Shown here piece by piece: positions 25,637 through 36,900 of a stretch of DNA of 64,000 nucleotides. The notes under the pieces are model-generated. The model was not told where the DNA came from. It was given only the letters and a program-made list of their open reading frames with translations, and made no database searches. Source of the DNA: Plectrocnemia conspersa (taxonomy: Eukaryota > Arthropoda > Insecta > Trichoptera > Polycentropodidae); NCBI GenBank assembly GCA_009617715.1, contig VTFK01000033.1, positions 1,550,001-1,614,000 of the forward strand, written 5' to 3'. A program made the translations under genes and the position numbers. Numbering within the stretch: position 1 is the stretch's first letter; each line of letters starts with the position of its first letter.

Positions 25637-25786
25637 GGCTTATGATTTGGCTAGAAACTCCAAAACTTGGTATATTTGCGATAGAGACATACATCGTGAG
25701 CTAAGTATCGCTAGTGCAATAAAACGTTTTGCTGCTAAACATAAAGAGGGGCTCCAACAGCACGTCAACATCGGGGCAGCAATGTA
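25637..25786 (+). pseudogene. Jockey-type LINE ORF2 C-terminal tail
   Basis: WYICDRDIHRELSIASAIKR followed by FAAKHKEGLQQHVNIGAAM matches the conserved C-terminal tail of Jockey-clade ORF2 proteins (WYVRN..IHRDL.I..V..EI.R.A..H..RL..H.N). A stop follows at once. Upstream coding is lost. Confidence 0.6.
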
Positions 25787-26167
25787 AACAACTTGAAAGG
25801 ACGGCTTATGAGTACTGAGCTTTTCGAACTGATCTAGTTAGCATTTAATGAAACTCATTTACTATTAGTGATTGTGTAGTGTAGAACAGAAAACTTTTGG
25901 CGCCAATGGGTGAACATAATTTTAAAAAATATAAATCATTAAACATAGAGGAAAATAAATTGCTGCTCATAAAGAACACCAGATTTAATATAGAAAATAA
26001 ATTTAAAAAAAAAATTGTCGTAATCATACACTTTTCTATATGTAAAGTCTGTATTCGAATTTAAATTGATTTCTGATTTATATTTGTTGATTATTTGACA
26101 TTTTTAATATATGCTAGCTGTGTTTAATTTATTTTAATATTTGCTTTCTGTTTATTATTAATATTAA

Positions 26168-26687
26168 AGGGTGTTTTAAAATTAACGCAAGATTTGAATT
26201 TGCCGTAAATGTTGGCAACCCTGAAAAATTAATAATTTGACAGCTGAGAGTTTAAGGTTAGTAAAAATGGAGTGTTACACGATACAACAACGTGTTTTCA
26301 TTATTGAACAATATCTCAAAAATAATGAAAGTTGAAAGAAAATTTAATACAAAGTATCGGAATAATGTTTTAAGTTCGTCAACTGCGAAGAGATTAATTG
26401 AAAAATTCAGAGAGACTGGATCAGTTGAAGACGCTAAACACACTGGTCGTCCAAAAACAAGCCGTTGAAATGTCAATATCGAAGCAGTGCGTGAGAGTGT
26501 TGGTGAAAATCTCGCAACATCAATTCGGCGTCGTGGACAAGAATTGCAAATTTTAAGAAGCTCTTAACAGCGTATACTCACAAAAGATATGTGTCTCTAT
26601 GCTTACAAAATTCAATTAACACAACAACCATGCACAGCGAAGAGAGTTCGTTGAATTTAATTTCGTTCGTTAATTTTAGGACACCCT
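26168..26687 (+). mobile_element. Internally deleted Tc1/mariner-type element with transposase N-terminus
   Basis: Inverted ends AGGGTGTTTTAAAATTAACG and (right, reverse complement) AGGGTGTCCTAAAATTAACG bound a 520-bp unit next to TA. It encodes, with frameshifts, MECYTIQQRVFIIEQYLKNN, RLIEKFRETG-like, and SIRRR..LQI..S pieces, the helix-turn-helix start (DUF4817-like) of a large arthropod transposase family. Coding ends shortly after KDMCLYAYKIQLTQQ and the DDE part is deleted. Confidence 0.65.
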
Positions 26688-27039
26688 ATATTTATATTTG
26701 TACATAATTCTACACATATAAAGATATGTTTATTTACACATCCTTTTAAACGAGTCCCTGTTAATTAACTCGTACCTATTAATATTCATTCAAAAAAATT
26801 ATATTACGATGTTAAAAATACATAAAAATACTTTTTTTGTCATGGGGCCCGAAATCATTGTTTTCCCAAGGCCCGGGTACGTTTTCGGCGGCCCTGCCTC
26901 TATTAGGTAAAGCTCTTTTGTGAGATTTTTTCAGTTAATATAATTCTTTTTATGTATAAGAGAATTTTGATCGAATTTCATAAGGATCTAACGACGCTGT
27001 AACAGCGTTTAAAAAACATCTACCTCAGTTTTGTTAAAA

Positions 27040-27600
27040 TAATTTTCTAAGCAGCAAAGCGATTAAATAAATAAAAACAGCGCAGCGCGTTTACTATAAA
27101 ACTTTGTGAGATTGCTCAACTTTCGCCGAGCCGAAATAAATTGGATCCGGCAGCACTGCGAAAATTACGAAATCGTATCACTTTTATAATTAACGATAAA
27201 AATGTAATCTCTAAGGTCGCTGCGCGCGATATGCTCATCCGTGCGATAGTCATTTTATCACGCGTTCGGATTTTTTACGGGACGGTTCCAAAATTTGAAA
27301 CCGCATCTCTCCCGGGAGCCATATATAAAGCACGGCGTTACTGAATAACCGCCGCTTTCGAAACTTTCAGATGTCGAATTATCTAAGCGGCGAAGTTGCC
27401 GTCGCGTCGTCGAGCGGGACCGATAACGGACACGACGACAGGTAACAAAGGTCGCGTCGTATTCGGTGTCGTTATTTATCATGTAACGTTCGATAACACG
27501 AACGAATCGTCTATAAAACGTCACGTGCGGATCTACAATTACATACGCGCACAAAAGATCCCAAATTGCTCAATTTCCTAAATCGATTCATCCTAAATTT
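27040..27600. other. CpG-rich single-copy island
   Basis: GC- and CpG-rich DNA between transposon-bearing AT-rich flanks, with no repeat family recognised. It holds the TATA/ATG/donor segment described at 27322-27441. It ends shortly before a hAT-type insertion at 27665. Confidence 0.4.
27322..27441 (+). other. Possible TATA promoter plus first or internal exon of an unknown gene
   Basis: In a CpG-rich island, TATATAAAG (27322-27330) is followed 41 bases later by ATG at 27371. The frame MSNYLSGEVAVASSSGTDNG continues to GACGACAG|GTAACA, a donor at 27441/27442, leaving phase 2. ACTTTCAG just before the ATG could instead be an acceptor, making this an internal exon. No partner exon is recognised, and joining it to the Paip2 exon at 30897 does not keep frame. 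The peptide matches nothing I know. Confidence 0.25.
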
Positions 27601-27664
27601 TATTTTGTATCTCACGCGACATTATATTCCCGTACAAATAACGACGCAGCTTTCGCATCTATAA

Positions 27665-29125
27665 CAGCAATACTCAACCTGTGGCCCGACAAGCATTTTG
27701 TACGGCTCAACACTCATAATCGTCATCAAATATTTTTAAGCTGTGTGGGTTCTTATTCATGAAACTCACGCAGAAATTACCGTAACCAAAGATGATAATA
27801 CAGATAAATTATACAATAGAATGTAAAGGATGGGACCAAACAAAAGCCCTCGATACGTCTAGAAAAAAGAGTTTCACATAAATAATATGCAATAATTCTC
27901 CGATGCATTGACAGAATATTTATTTGTTGTGAAACGGTCACGGGAAACAATATATTACCGGTAGACAAAACAAAAACACCATAAAGCGCAAAATTCCATG
28001 TCTATTAAGCAAATGTCACTTTCTAGAGACGTATACATATTTCGTTTGTTGAAGAAACGAGTGCAACAATTGGCTGGATAGTCGCTGTATGGTTATGATT
28101 CGTCAACTAGCTTTGCAGCCCTTAATACTTAAGGCTGATCTCTAATGAGGTGAGGACAGAAACGGAGACACGGCCCGAGGGCAGAGAGGGACTCCGCCAG
28201 ACTATCACTGCAGCAGAGAGGAACTAATCTCCACTACACTGTCGCTGCAACAACCACAAGACCTCTGAGGATCTTTCACCCTCCACCAGCTTCTCCACCA
28301 TCGCTCGGAGAATATCGATCCCGTCCATCATAGTTTATTGCAATATATGTAATCTAACTAATAAATTATTACCAGTTTCCAACGGCATCTTTTTGGCTGC
28401 GAAGTCAAGCCCCATTTGGGTTAGTAAACCTTAAAAAACAATTTGCCGTGAAAATGTTATACTTACTAAAAAATATATAATTTTTCGTCCCCATACCACG
28501 AAAAACAAATCATTTACTCACACTTATCCTCGCGGGCCTTTAAGATGTGAAAATTTTCTTTAAAAAGCCATTTCAACTACAAAAAAATATTATGTCAGTG
28601 CCAATATCACAAATATAGACTGAAATAATATCAGAATTTTCAAAACCGGTTGTCATTATTATTATTTTTATTATTTTTAACATATCGTTGTGAATCATCT
28701 TATTCTAAAATGAAATATGCAAAGAATGCATATAAAAATTTACTTACTAATTTTCACCTTAATTTATTAAGAGTAACATGTACCAATCAGGAACGTGATT
28801 TGTCTAAAATAGCCAAAAATTTTAAATAAACGAATAAATTAATAATTTTGTTATATTTTGAATATATTTGTGTATTTATATATTTTTTTGTTTGTTATCC
28901 ATAAGCGATTTGGTTTAAAAGTATAGAGCTGCACAAGTGTATGTATGTATATTATATATGTACATATACAATATGCATACGTATATGAAATAAAAATAAG
29001 ATAAAATAAAGTTACAGTAATTATTTGAGTTTTATTATTATATCATTATATTTATTATGCTGCGGCCCGTGTAACATAGCAATCGTCTATAATTGGCCCG
29101 GAGTAAAAAAGATTGAAAATTACTG
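27665..29125. mobile_element. 1.46-kb hAT-type element with 8-bp target duplication
   Basis: Left end CAGCAATACTCAACC; the right end in reverse complement is CAGTAATTTTCAATCTTTTT. Flanks ATCTATAA (27657-27664) and ATCTATAC (29126-29133) agree at 7 of 8 bases. The interior is AT-rich, has no transposase and contains an LTR-like insert. Confidence 0.6.
28030..28430 (+). mobile_element. Possible LTR fragment nested in a hAT-type element
   Basis: Richer in GC than its host element, with AATAAATTATTACC near 28360 followed by CCAACGGCATCTTTTTGGCT. That pattern is seen where LTRs meet a primer-binding site. Ends and target duplication could not be fixed. Confidence 0.3.
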
Positions 29126-29319
29126 ATCTATACGGACGAGATATAAAACTAAAATATTAGCCAGATCACCTATCAGTGGTGGTTCGCATAACTGTTTGTA
29201 TTTTTTCATATAATTCAATATATTACGAAACATATTCCTATATATTTATTTTGGAGAAGAACGCATATAAAAATAATATTATTAGCCCGTAAAACGTCAA
29301 ATGTTTTTTTCTGCATGTT

Positions 29320-29960
29320 TGGAGCTCACGTCTTCTATCTTTGCCTTCAGATGATTCTGGCTATGTACATGAACCATTTTTATTATATGGGAGAAAGAAG
29401 TGTACCGGAGTATGTTTGGTTTTGTTCATAACATGTGCTTGGCGTATTATGTTTCAAAATTTGTTTGCATGGTTCTGTTGCTCAGTACAAAAGTTTTTAA
29501 CACAGATAGTGAAGGCAGCAAAAAAGAGACCACCGGTGATTAATTTTTATAACAGAACAAAAGGCGGAGTTGATCTAGGAGACAAAATGATTCATTAACA
29601 GTCTTTATTAGTACGGGCAACAAGGCGGTAGCCATTCAGAATATTTATGGAGTGCATTGATATTATGGCTTTCAATGCCTACAAGATATAATAAATATTC
29701 TGAGTGGCGAATCAACGATCGATGCCGTCGAAAGTATTTCATACGCCTCCTATCAGTAGATTTAGTATAAAAATAAATGTAAATAAACGACAGGAGAACG
29801 TTTTTTGCGTAAACTGCAAAAGTTAGCGATAGAATTATTCGTGAAGACTTTTGCCTCCGAAGATCTTCCTACAATACATCGTCTTGTTTTGGTAATAAAA
29901 TTGCGCGTGTATCGTGTTTTGTTTGTCACAGAGCTGTGTGTCAAATGCATAAAGTAATAA
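29320..29960 (+). pseudogene. piggyBac-type transposase remnant, C-terminal half
   Basis: A frame to 29598 encodes KRPPVINFYNRTKGGVDLGD, the conserved segment around the last catalytic Asp of piggyBac transposases. Beyond the stop, RATRR.PFRIFMECIDI and AFNAYKI continue the family. At 29850-29950, SSCFGNKIARVSCFVCHRAV followed by CQMHK is the Cys-rich C-terminal finger. Stops and shifts make it dead. Confidence 0.7.
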
Positions 29961-30479
29961 AATACCTGGATTTCTAGGCTCTTAGAATTTTTTAGTTAAT
30001 TATTTTTGTATAATATATGTAATTTAGGTTGAATTTTTATTTAATATTATTATTTGTAGAGAAAAAATGTTTTATTGTGAACGTTTGAGAAGCCGCGCGT
30101 GCTTGACGTCATCGGGTCTGAGTAGGAAATGCGTTTGCGTGCGCACATAAACAATGACAAAAAGGCATATCATGGTCTCGTTCTACGCTCGATTAAAAAT
30201 ATTTCGGTCTCTTGGCAAAGCTACTTCGTTTTTATAAATACTGTTCTTTAATCGGTGCGTAAAGTTAGTATTGATAGAAAATCATGCGCGAACGTTAGTC
30301 TCCGAATAATAATAAAATAAACTCTAAATTTAGATCGACATTTATGTATAATAGCCGTTGAGCTCGTTTTATTTTTGTACCGTTAAAATAAATATGTCTA
30401 GTGTGGAATGTTAAGTAATAATCCTTAATAAGTAAATAAAATAATTAAATAAAAGCGAAGGGGAAATTTGTAAAATAAA

Positions 30480-30956
30480 TAAAAAGGTACATGGTCGCGT
30501 TCGGCGGCGTTACGACTGCCGCCAGCAAGTGAACGGAGGAGAGGCGGCGGGCGAGGTGTTGTGCCGCGTGCCGAGCGATCGCCGACCTTCTGCAACGAAG
30601 CGCCGCGACCGGTGCGACAGTCGCGCCGCCCCCGAGGTACGCCCCGACGCCGCGCCCCCCCGCAACCCGTCCGCCACCGTCGCGGGGCCCCGCGGCACGA
30701 GGCACGCGAGCGCCACGTGGCTTTCGCCCCGCCCCGCTCCCCTTCCCCGCTCTCGGCCGGGCGGCCCGCCGTCGGACCCCGCGATCGTTTCGTTACTTCC
30801 CCGCGCTCTTGACGTTCTGACCGTGCGGGACGACAGGAATCCGCCCCGCCGTACGACCGTCCGTCAAACTGACTGTTGTTTTCGTTCGTCTTCCAGCGAC
30901 CGAAACCGCCGCGGGGGATTACATAAATCTTATGTAACAGCGCAGTCCCCGACAAC
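30480..30956 (+). promoter_or_regulatory. CpG-rich promoter and 5' UTR of the Paip2-like gene
   Basis: A strongly GC- and CpG-rich block starts abruptly in AT-rich DNA just upstream of the Paip2 start. Within it a donor-like GAG|GTACGCC lies at 30636 and an acceptor (TCTTCCAG) at 30889-30896, so a non-coding first exon, a short 5' UTR intron and a second exon beginning at 30897 are likely. No TATA box is evident. Long open frames on both strands here are by-products of GC richness and are not annotated. Confidence 0.5.
30932..30937 (+). promoter_or_regulatory. Start-stop upstream ORF (ATGTAA) in the Paip2 leader
   Basis: In the inferred 5' UTR exon, ATG is followed directly by TAA, ending 19 bases before the main ATG at 30957. 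Such minimal start-stop elements are known to hold ribosomes and lower initiation downstream. Whether the mRNA includes this ATG depends on the exon model (acceptor at 30896), which is inferred. Confidence 0.5.
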
Positions 30957-33900
30957 ATGAAGATTCCGACGGCGCCCAACCCCAACGCCCCCTACTATCA
31001 GCAGCACGGAATGGAAATGAATCCGCAGTGGCAGGTAAGCCATACTGAAACGAAACACGTCTACGTTCTCTGTCCTAACTCGTATTCGATCCTTTCGCAG
31101 GGCAACGGTGTCGTCATCGAAGGGGGAGCTCCCGGAAACGGAGCCTACATATTGCCACATCACGTGATACCGGCAGGTGAGATTCCATATGTTGTCATTA
31201 TTCCAAAATTTCATTTTTCGACTGTATTATTTCGGGAGACAGTATCGTTACTTTTAACAAATTTATCATAACGTCGATGATATGTGTAAATGTCACTTTG
31301 TCGGGATTACAGTTTTATTAAAAGATATAATTAAGGTCACCCGAGCGCGTGACAAAACGAGATGATTTTCTCAACGGAAATATTAACCCTTTGACGGTAT
31401 AGCCGTACATGTACAGATACTTATATATTTACATATTATATTTTTTAATTTGATTTAAAATTAAATAAATGAACATAACAAAAAATGTTTTATATTAATT
31501 TTATAAATATAAATTTCCAGTTCAATTAAAAATATAAAATGTTTTTATTTGTATTTAAAATTATTTTATTTCTTCTATTGTTTATAAGCATACTATATGA
31601 ATTGATATAATAATCATTACTTGATTGAAAGTTTGATAATTAAAACTATAAGTATATAATATATGTGAACAAAAAGTGCACAGAATTCTAGGGTATATTT
31701 ATTTACAATTAAAATAAAGCTCTTTCAACACTAACTTGTGTTGCTGGAGCTCCTAAAACCACCATTGCTCTTTTGTATATTTTTATTTTCCTCCTTAACT
31801 TCTAAAATATGTTATAAATTCAATACCCACATCTGTAGAAATAGAAAGTCTTTTGCCAATTCATCGAACTATTTCATCAGATGTTCCACTAAATGATTGT
31901 GCTTGTTCATTTGTGATTGAAATTGATTTTTTTTTTAATTATAATTGTTGAACCGATATTATTTTTTGGCCCAGTTCCAGTTTTCAGTTCAATTTCGGTA
32001 CGATGCCCTGATTAAAATACTATACTATAAAATAAATAACTACAGATATAATTATGGCAAAATACTAATTAACAAATATGTATAAATTAACTCACTACTC
32101 AAAACGTTTAATTCGATCGTCTAAAAAGTACAAACCGACGTTAAGACTCTTGCTCTCGAAACTGCAACGCGCTAAGTCGCCGTTTGTCATTCGTCGATAA
32201 GCGCCTTAATGATTCTATAATGATAAAATCTACTTCCAATAACTTCTCCTTGTTGAAGTGCTCGTCCTTATTTTGCTTTCATTTTTTTCCTGTATGTTCT
32301 TGTTGAGTTCCTTTGAAATACCTTTATTTTCCCATCAGAGTTCAGCCAATATATTACATGATTTTTTCTTTTCAACTTTATCCATAGTGCATTGTAGAAA
32401 GTCGCGTAATTATTATTTTATTAATTAATTTATTTAGCTCAATAGCTAATTTTTACATCAAACAAATTTTAACTAAACGTATTATATATAAATAATATAT
32501 AACATACGAGAGTGTTGTATTTTTATACTGATACTTTTTCTACGTTAAATGTTTTCAAATATTATGTAGAAAGAACCCGAAGCTCCAAATGAATTTTACA
32601 CATATTGATCGTATTTATTTTAAAAAAGCGATAGTTTTGAAGAAAATTGTTTTGGCCACCCCGATTGCCAGATATATATCTAATTAGTTACCATATGGAT
32701 GCCAAGGCATGTGCACTTCTATCTTTTTTTAATGCTAAGAGATGTCCCTATTAGGGTTTAAAGAATATTATTAAAAAAATGATCAATTTTGTACTATTTT
32801 TCCCTGATTTACTTTTACAACTTTTCATTAATATTTATTTCTCACCTTAGTGAAAACGACAGAAGGGATTTAAGAAATGGTCTTTCATAATATGCAACTT
32901 CATTTTTTTGCCATTATTTTTTAATCAATTGTTTAAAAATGTTTTGATAAAGGGCTACTTTTATCAAAATAATTATAAATATATATTTTTTTATCAACTC
33001 TTGATAAAAGCTTAATCTTCTTTACGTTCGCACAATATTTTTACAAGTTTAAGTTCAATTATTTGTAATCCTGGAAAAAGATAAACAAGCTGACTGCAAA
33101 AAATTTTTAAAACGCATGACCGTAATGTTTTATAAATTAGATAAATTTTAATAAAATACAATATTATATGAAAGATCAAATACATATTTTCCATTAAACT
33201 AAAATTACAATTTTTAATAATATTTTTGAAGAAAAAAAACATATTTTTATCAAAAAATCTATCCTTATTTGGTACCACAACTTAAACTATTCTTGGCATT
33301 CTAATAACTAAATTTTTCAATGTAGTGGTAGAAATGTTGGCCCACCAAATCTGTAATCGTTCCCATAGGGCTTTTGAGAATTTAATGATTGCTGGCGAAT
33401 TTTCTGTTCAAGCTCATCTCCTAAAAGCTGAATTAGATTTAAATCTGGCGATTGGTGTAGCCAAATCTCATATTCAAATATTCCTTCTTCTTTTATTTGT
33501 AGAAACCCTCTATAATTTAAAAGTCCTTTTGAGTGTTGACCTGTTGAAAAAATCTTGCCATGTTTAACACATTTTTGTTGTTTTTTTTCAATTGTTGACT
33601 GGTAGTGGAAGTCGGGTAACGTATTTCTACGACTGATTTCATTGCTCTCCGTAAGATCACAGTTACCACTACACAAAAAACTTCTATATTTTTTTGTATA
33701 TGATTAATTGTAATAAAAATCAATATAGTTTCGGTTTATACAGTTTTTTCAATATAGTTTTTTTGTCAAATTTATATTTGTATTAAATCTGACAGGCGTA
33801 AGCCCAATGCGTTATGAAGAGCAAATCTATACCAACTGATTAACCCTTTCCGGCATAGTGGTTGCACGGTGAGACCACCTCTTTGGGATTTTTTTCCGCG

Positions 33901-36900
33901 ACTCGCATTCATATCTACGGATGAAACCACCAATGTGTACTTGGCCTATTACCTCCTCTAACCAAATTTTAGAGCGACATCGTCGATGGTCATTCTCGCT
34001 CGGGTGTGACACATCATTTCTTATTTTGACTTTTTCGCTGTGACATATTCCTACAGTGCATATTTCGAGTTATTTTTTTTCGTTTATATCTTTTTACCAT
34101 ATCAACATGGGTAAGTTAGTTTTTAAATATACATTATATGAAATGTATAGATTTGGAATATATAATGATTTGAATAGATTTTTGTATATTTCATACATTT
34201 ATTTACTCTAATGTTAACCTAATTTTGTTTTTTTTTTCAATATTTAAAAAAAAAATTCTAATATTTTTTTTTATTTAATTTAAACATATCTAAGGCATTT
34301 TTTTAAATATATTCTGCTAAAAAAAATCCAAAAATTCTAGCTGCATCTGTTCGTGTGCCGCAAAGGGTTAAGTTAATTGAACATAATGAATATCTACAAG
34401 TATTATAACCACCAGGCTGAAAGTCTGGGAATCAGCGACATCTATATTATTAATTATAAATTATTATGTGCTCCACAATTTGTAATCTATGGTGGGGTTT
34501 TTTTTTTAAAATAATAGTGCATTTTTATAAATAAAAATTTGAATGCTGCTTCAGGGACTTGAACCCGCAACCACAGAGTTACTAATCTGAGAGGTTATTG
34601 ACTACGCTATTCCGTCCTTATAAATAATGACCTATTCTTTTATTTCACATGGTCAAAACCTCGAAACAAAACCGTATTTATGCCAAATTTTTAATGGGTT
34701 TATTATGTAGTGCAACTCTGTTCAATCCTTTTTTTTTATATACCTGGATAGGGATGGTTCATTGACATGGGGTTAGCGGAAAGGATTCTTTTGACACACT
34801 TGTCGCATTGTGATAGTTTTACTGAACTATTATAAATGGATCTTTAGAGTTTGAAAACTTATCATATTCTATACTTATCACTTAGCATATCGTGAGTTTA
34901 GAATTTAAAATTTTATTAAATTATATTAGATACTTTTTTTTTGCATGCAAATAATTCTGCGCGAGATCTCGATTTTCGCCCGCGCCAGGCAAGATATGGC
35001 ATGGAATTATACTCGCAAATATTGTGTTAAAATTTTATTAAACACTGTATTTTTACGAGGTTTTTAACTCCCGCTGCTGAGAAACAACCCCACATCATAA
35101 CTCAACCTCCATTTTGCCTTATAGTTAGCACAATACAGTCAGAACTCATTTTTCGCTGACAGTTTGTCTAACAAATTCTCTCCGATTTGATCCAAACTAT
35201 TCAAATTTTGATTCGTCAGACCATAAAAATATCCAATTTCGATGCCTTATATTAGGGGGACTGAAAAGTAATCAAAAGTTTTGTTTGCTTGCAGAAAACA
35301 TTTATTTACAAGATCATATTAAATGCTAATTAAAAAAAATCTATCATTGTCAATGACCTTTTGACGACGTGTAGGCAAATTTTCAATTTCGTTTTTGCAG
35401 AACTCTTGGTTTTTAAATAAAAAAATTTTATTTCGCCAACATTTTAAAAAAAAAATTCGTAACGAATGTTCTATTGACCTAAATAGATGTTAATCAGACA
35501 TTGCGAGATCTGGTGAATATGGGGAATGGGGTAAAACTTCCAACTCAACCTTTTTTCTTGAGTCAATTTTGCAGCATGAGGCCTCGCGTTGTCATAATAC
35601 AAAATTCTTTACTTATTATTGATCAAAACAAATTGTTTCTTTTAAATGTCATGTTTCAATTGTTCGAGTTGTTCACAATACACAATCGCTGTAACGGTTT
35701 CTCCATGTTAAAGCAACTCCTAGTTTATCACTCCAGAGAAATCCCATCACACACAAAGAAAGACCTTCTTTATTGTTAGGGGTGGTCGAGGGGTTGGAAC
35801 AGGTGCTTGCTCGGAAGAAAGCCATTGTTTTTTCATACAGGATTATTGTATAACACCCATTTCTCATCTCCAGTTACAATATGTATTAAAAAATGGGTCA
35901 ACTTCAAAACAGGATAAGGAATGCACAGATGGTACGGCGCTGATCGAGCACTGTTGCCGATTTATGGTCCTTTCTCAAATGGAACCTGGACTGTAATTGA
36001 TAACTCTTTTATGGACTAACGAGGATCTAACTCCACCATTGATTTCAGGACATCATCGTCTAATTTTTGAGGTTGTCCTTGAGGTCCTTATTTACATTTT
36101 TATTTATTTTTAAATAATGGTGGCACTTGTAAAGTTTTAAAACATCACCATAAGTATTTTTGATAACCTGTGTTGCTTCGTTAGCCTTCATCCATAGATC
36201 GAACAAAAACAGCATATAATGGTGCAAATGCGTCTCAATTGTTGGCCTCGTAATCCCTCTACCTAAGGGTAAAATATTTTTATCAAAGTAACCATAAATT
36301 TACAGTTTTTACTTTAATATAATGATAAAAACTTATGTGATTACTGGACCAAGTATTGAAATAAACAGATTTGAAAACAATGTTTTTATTTGAAATTAAT
36401 AAACTGATCCTGTTGTTTTGATGCAATTATAGGACTTCTAGATCGAGGTTTATTGCAATTTACTCTTGTATCTTTAAAAATGTTCACGTATTAAAGATAT
36501 TTAGTTTTTTTTTTAAATATATCAACGAGCTACAATTGCAGTTCTTTTTCTGCCATCAAATTATTGTTCCGCCCCATCTTAGGAAGAAATTTTTTTTTTT
36601 TGACGCCCACAAAATAAGACGAAACTAAATGAAAAAATGAACAAATTTTTTTTTTAAGTAGATTGTGATTTGTATAGTTTAGAATGTGCATAGATAAATA
36701 TAGAATAAGAAAGGACGAGTCTAAAAAAATATGCCATAATATTATTATCATTGATAAATTAAGGTGGACTATGAATGTCGTTGCAGGTTTGGGTCTTAAA
36801 CTTTTGAGTAGTGTATATGTCAGGGCTGTGGAGTCGTTAAAAAAAAACACGACTCCGATTGCGATATTTACCAACAACACGACTCCACTCCGACTCAAAA

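Noticed and set aside
30425..30985. Several long Arg/Ala/Pro-rich frames on both strands
   Set aside because: All overlap the GC-rich Paip2 promoter and leader; mutually exclusive frames with low-complexity products.
27371..31034. Splicing of the orphan exon at 27371 to the Paip2 exon at 30897
   Set aside because: The joined frame hits a stop overlapping the Paip2 ATG, so it cannot give an alternative Paip2 N-terminus.
33827..34012. 61-residue minus-strand frame as a gene
   Set aside because: It spans the left end of a TTAA-flanked MITE and has no recognisable domain.
34545..34617. Functional tRNA gene
   Set aside because: A and B boxes are present but the acceptor stem does not pair and the anticodon loop is irregular; a SINE head or pseudogene fits better.
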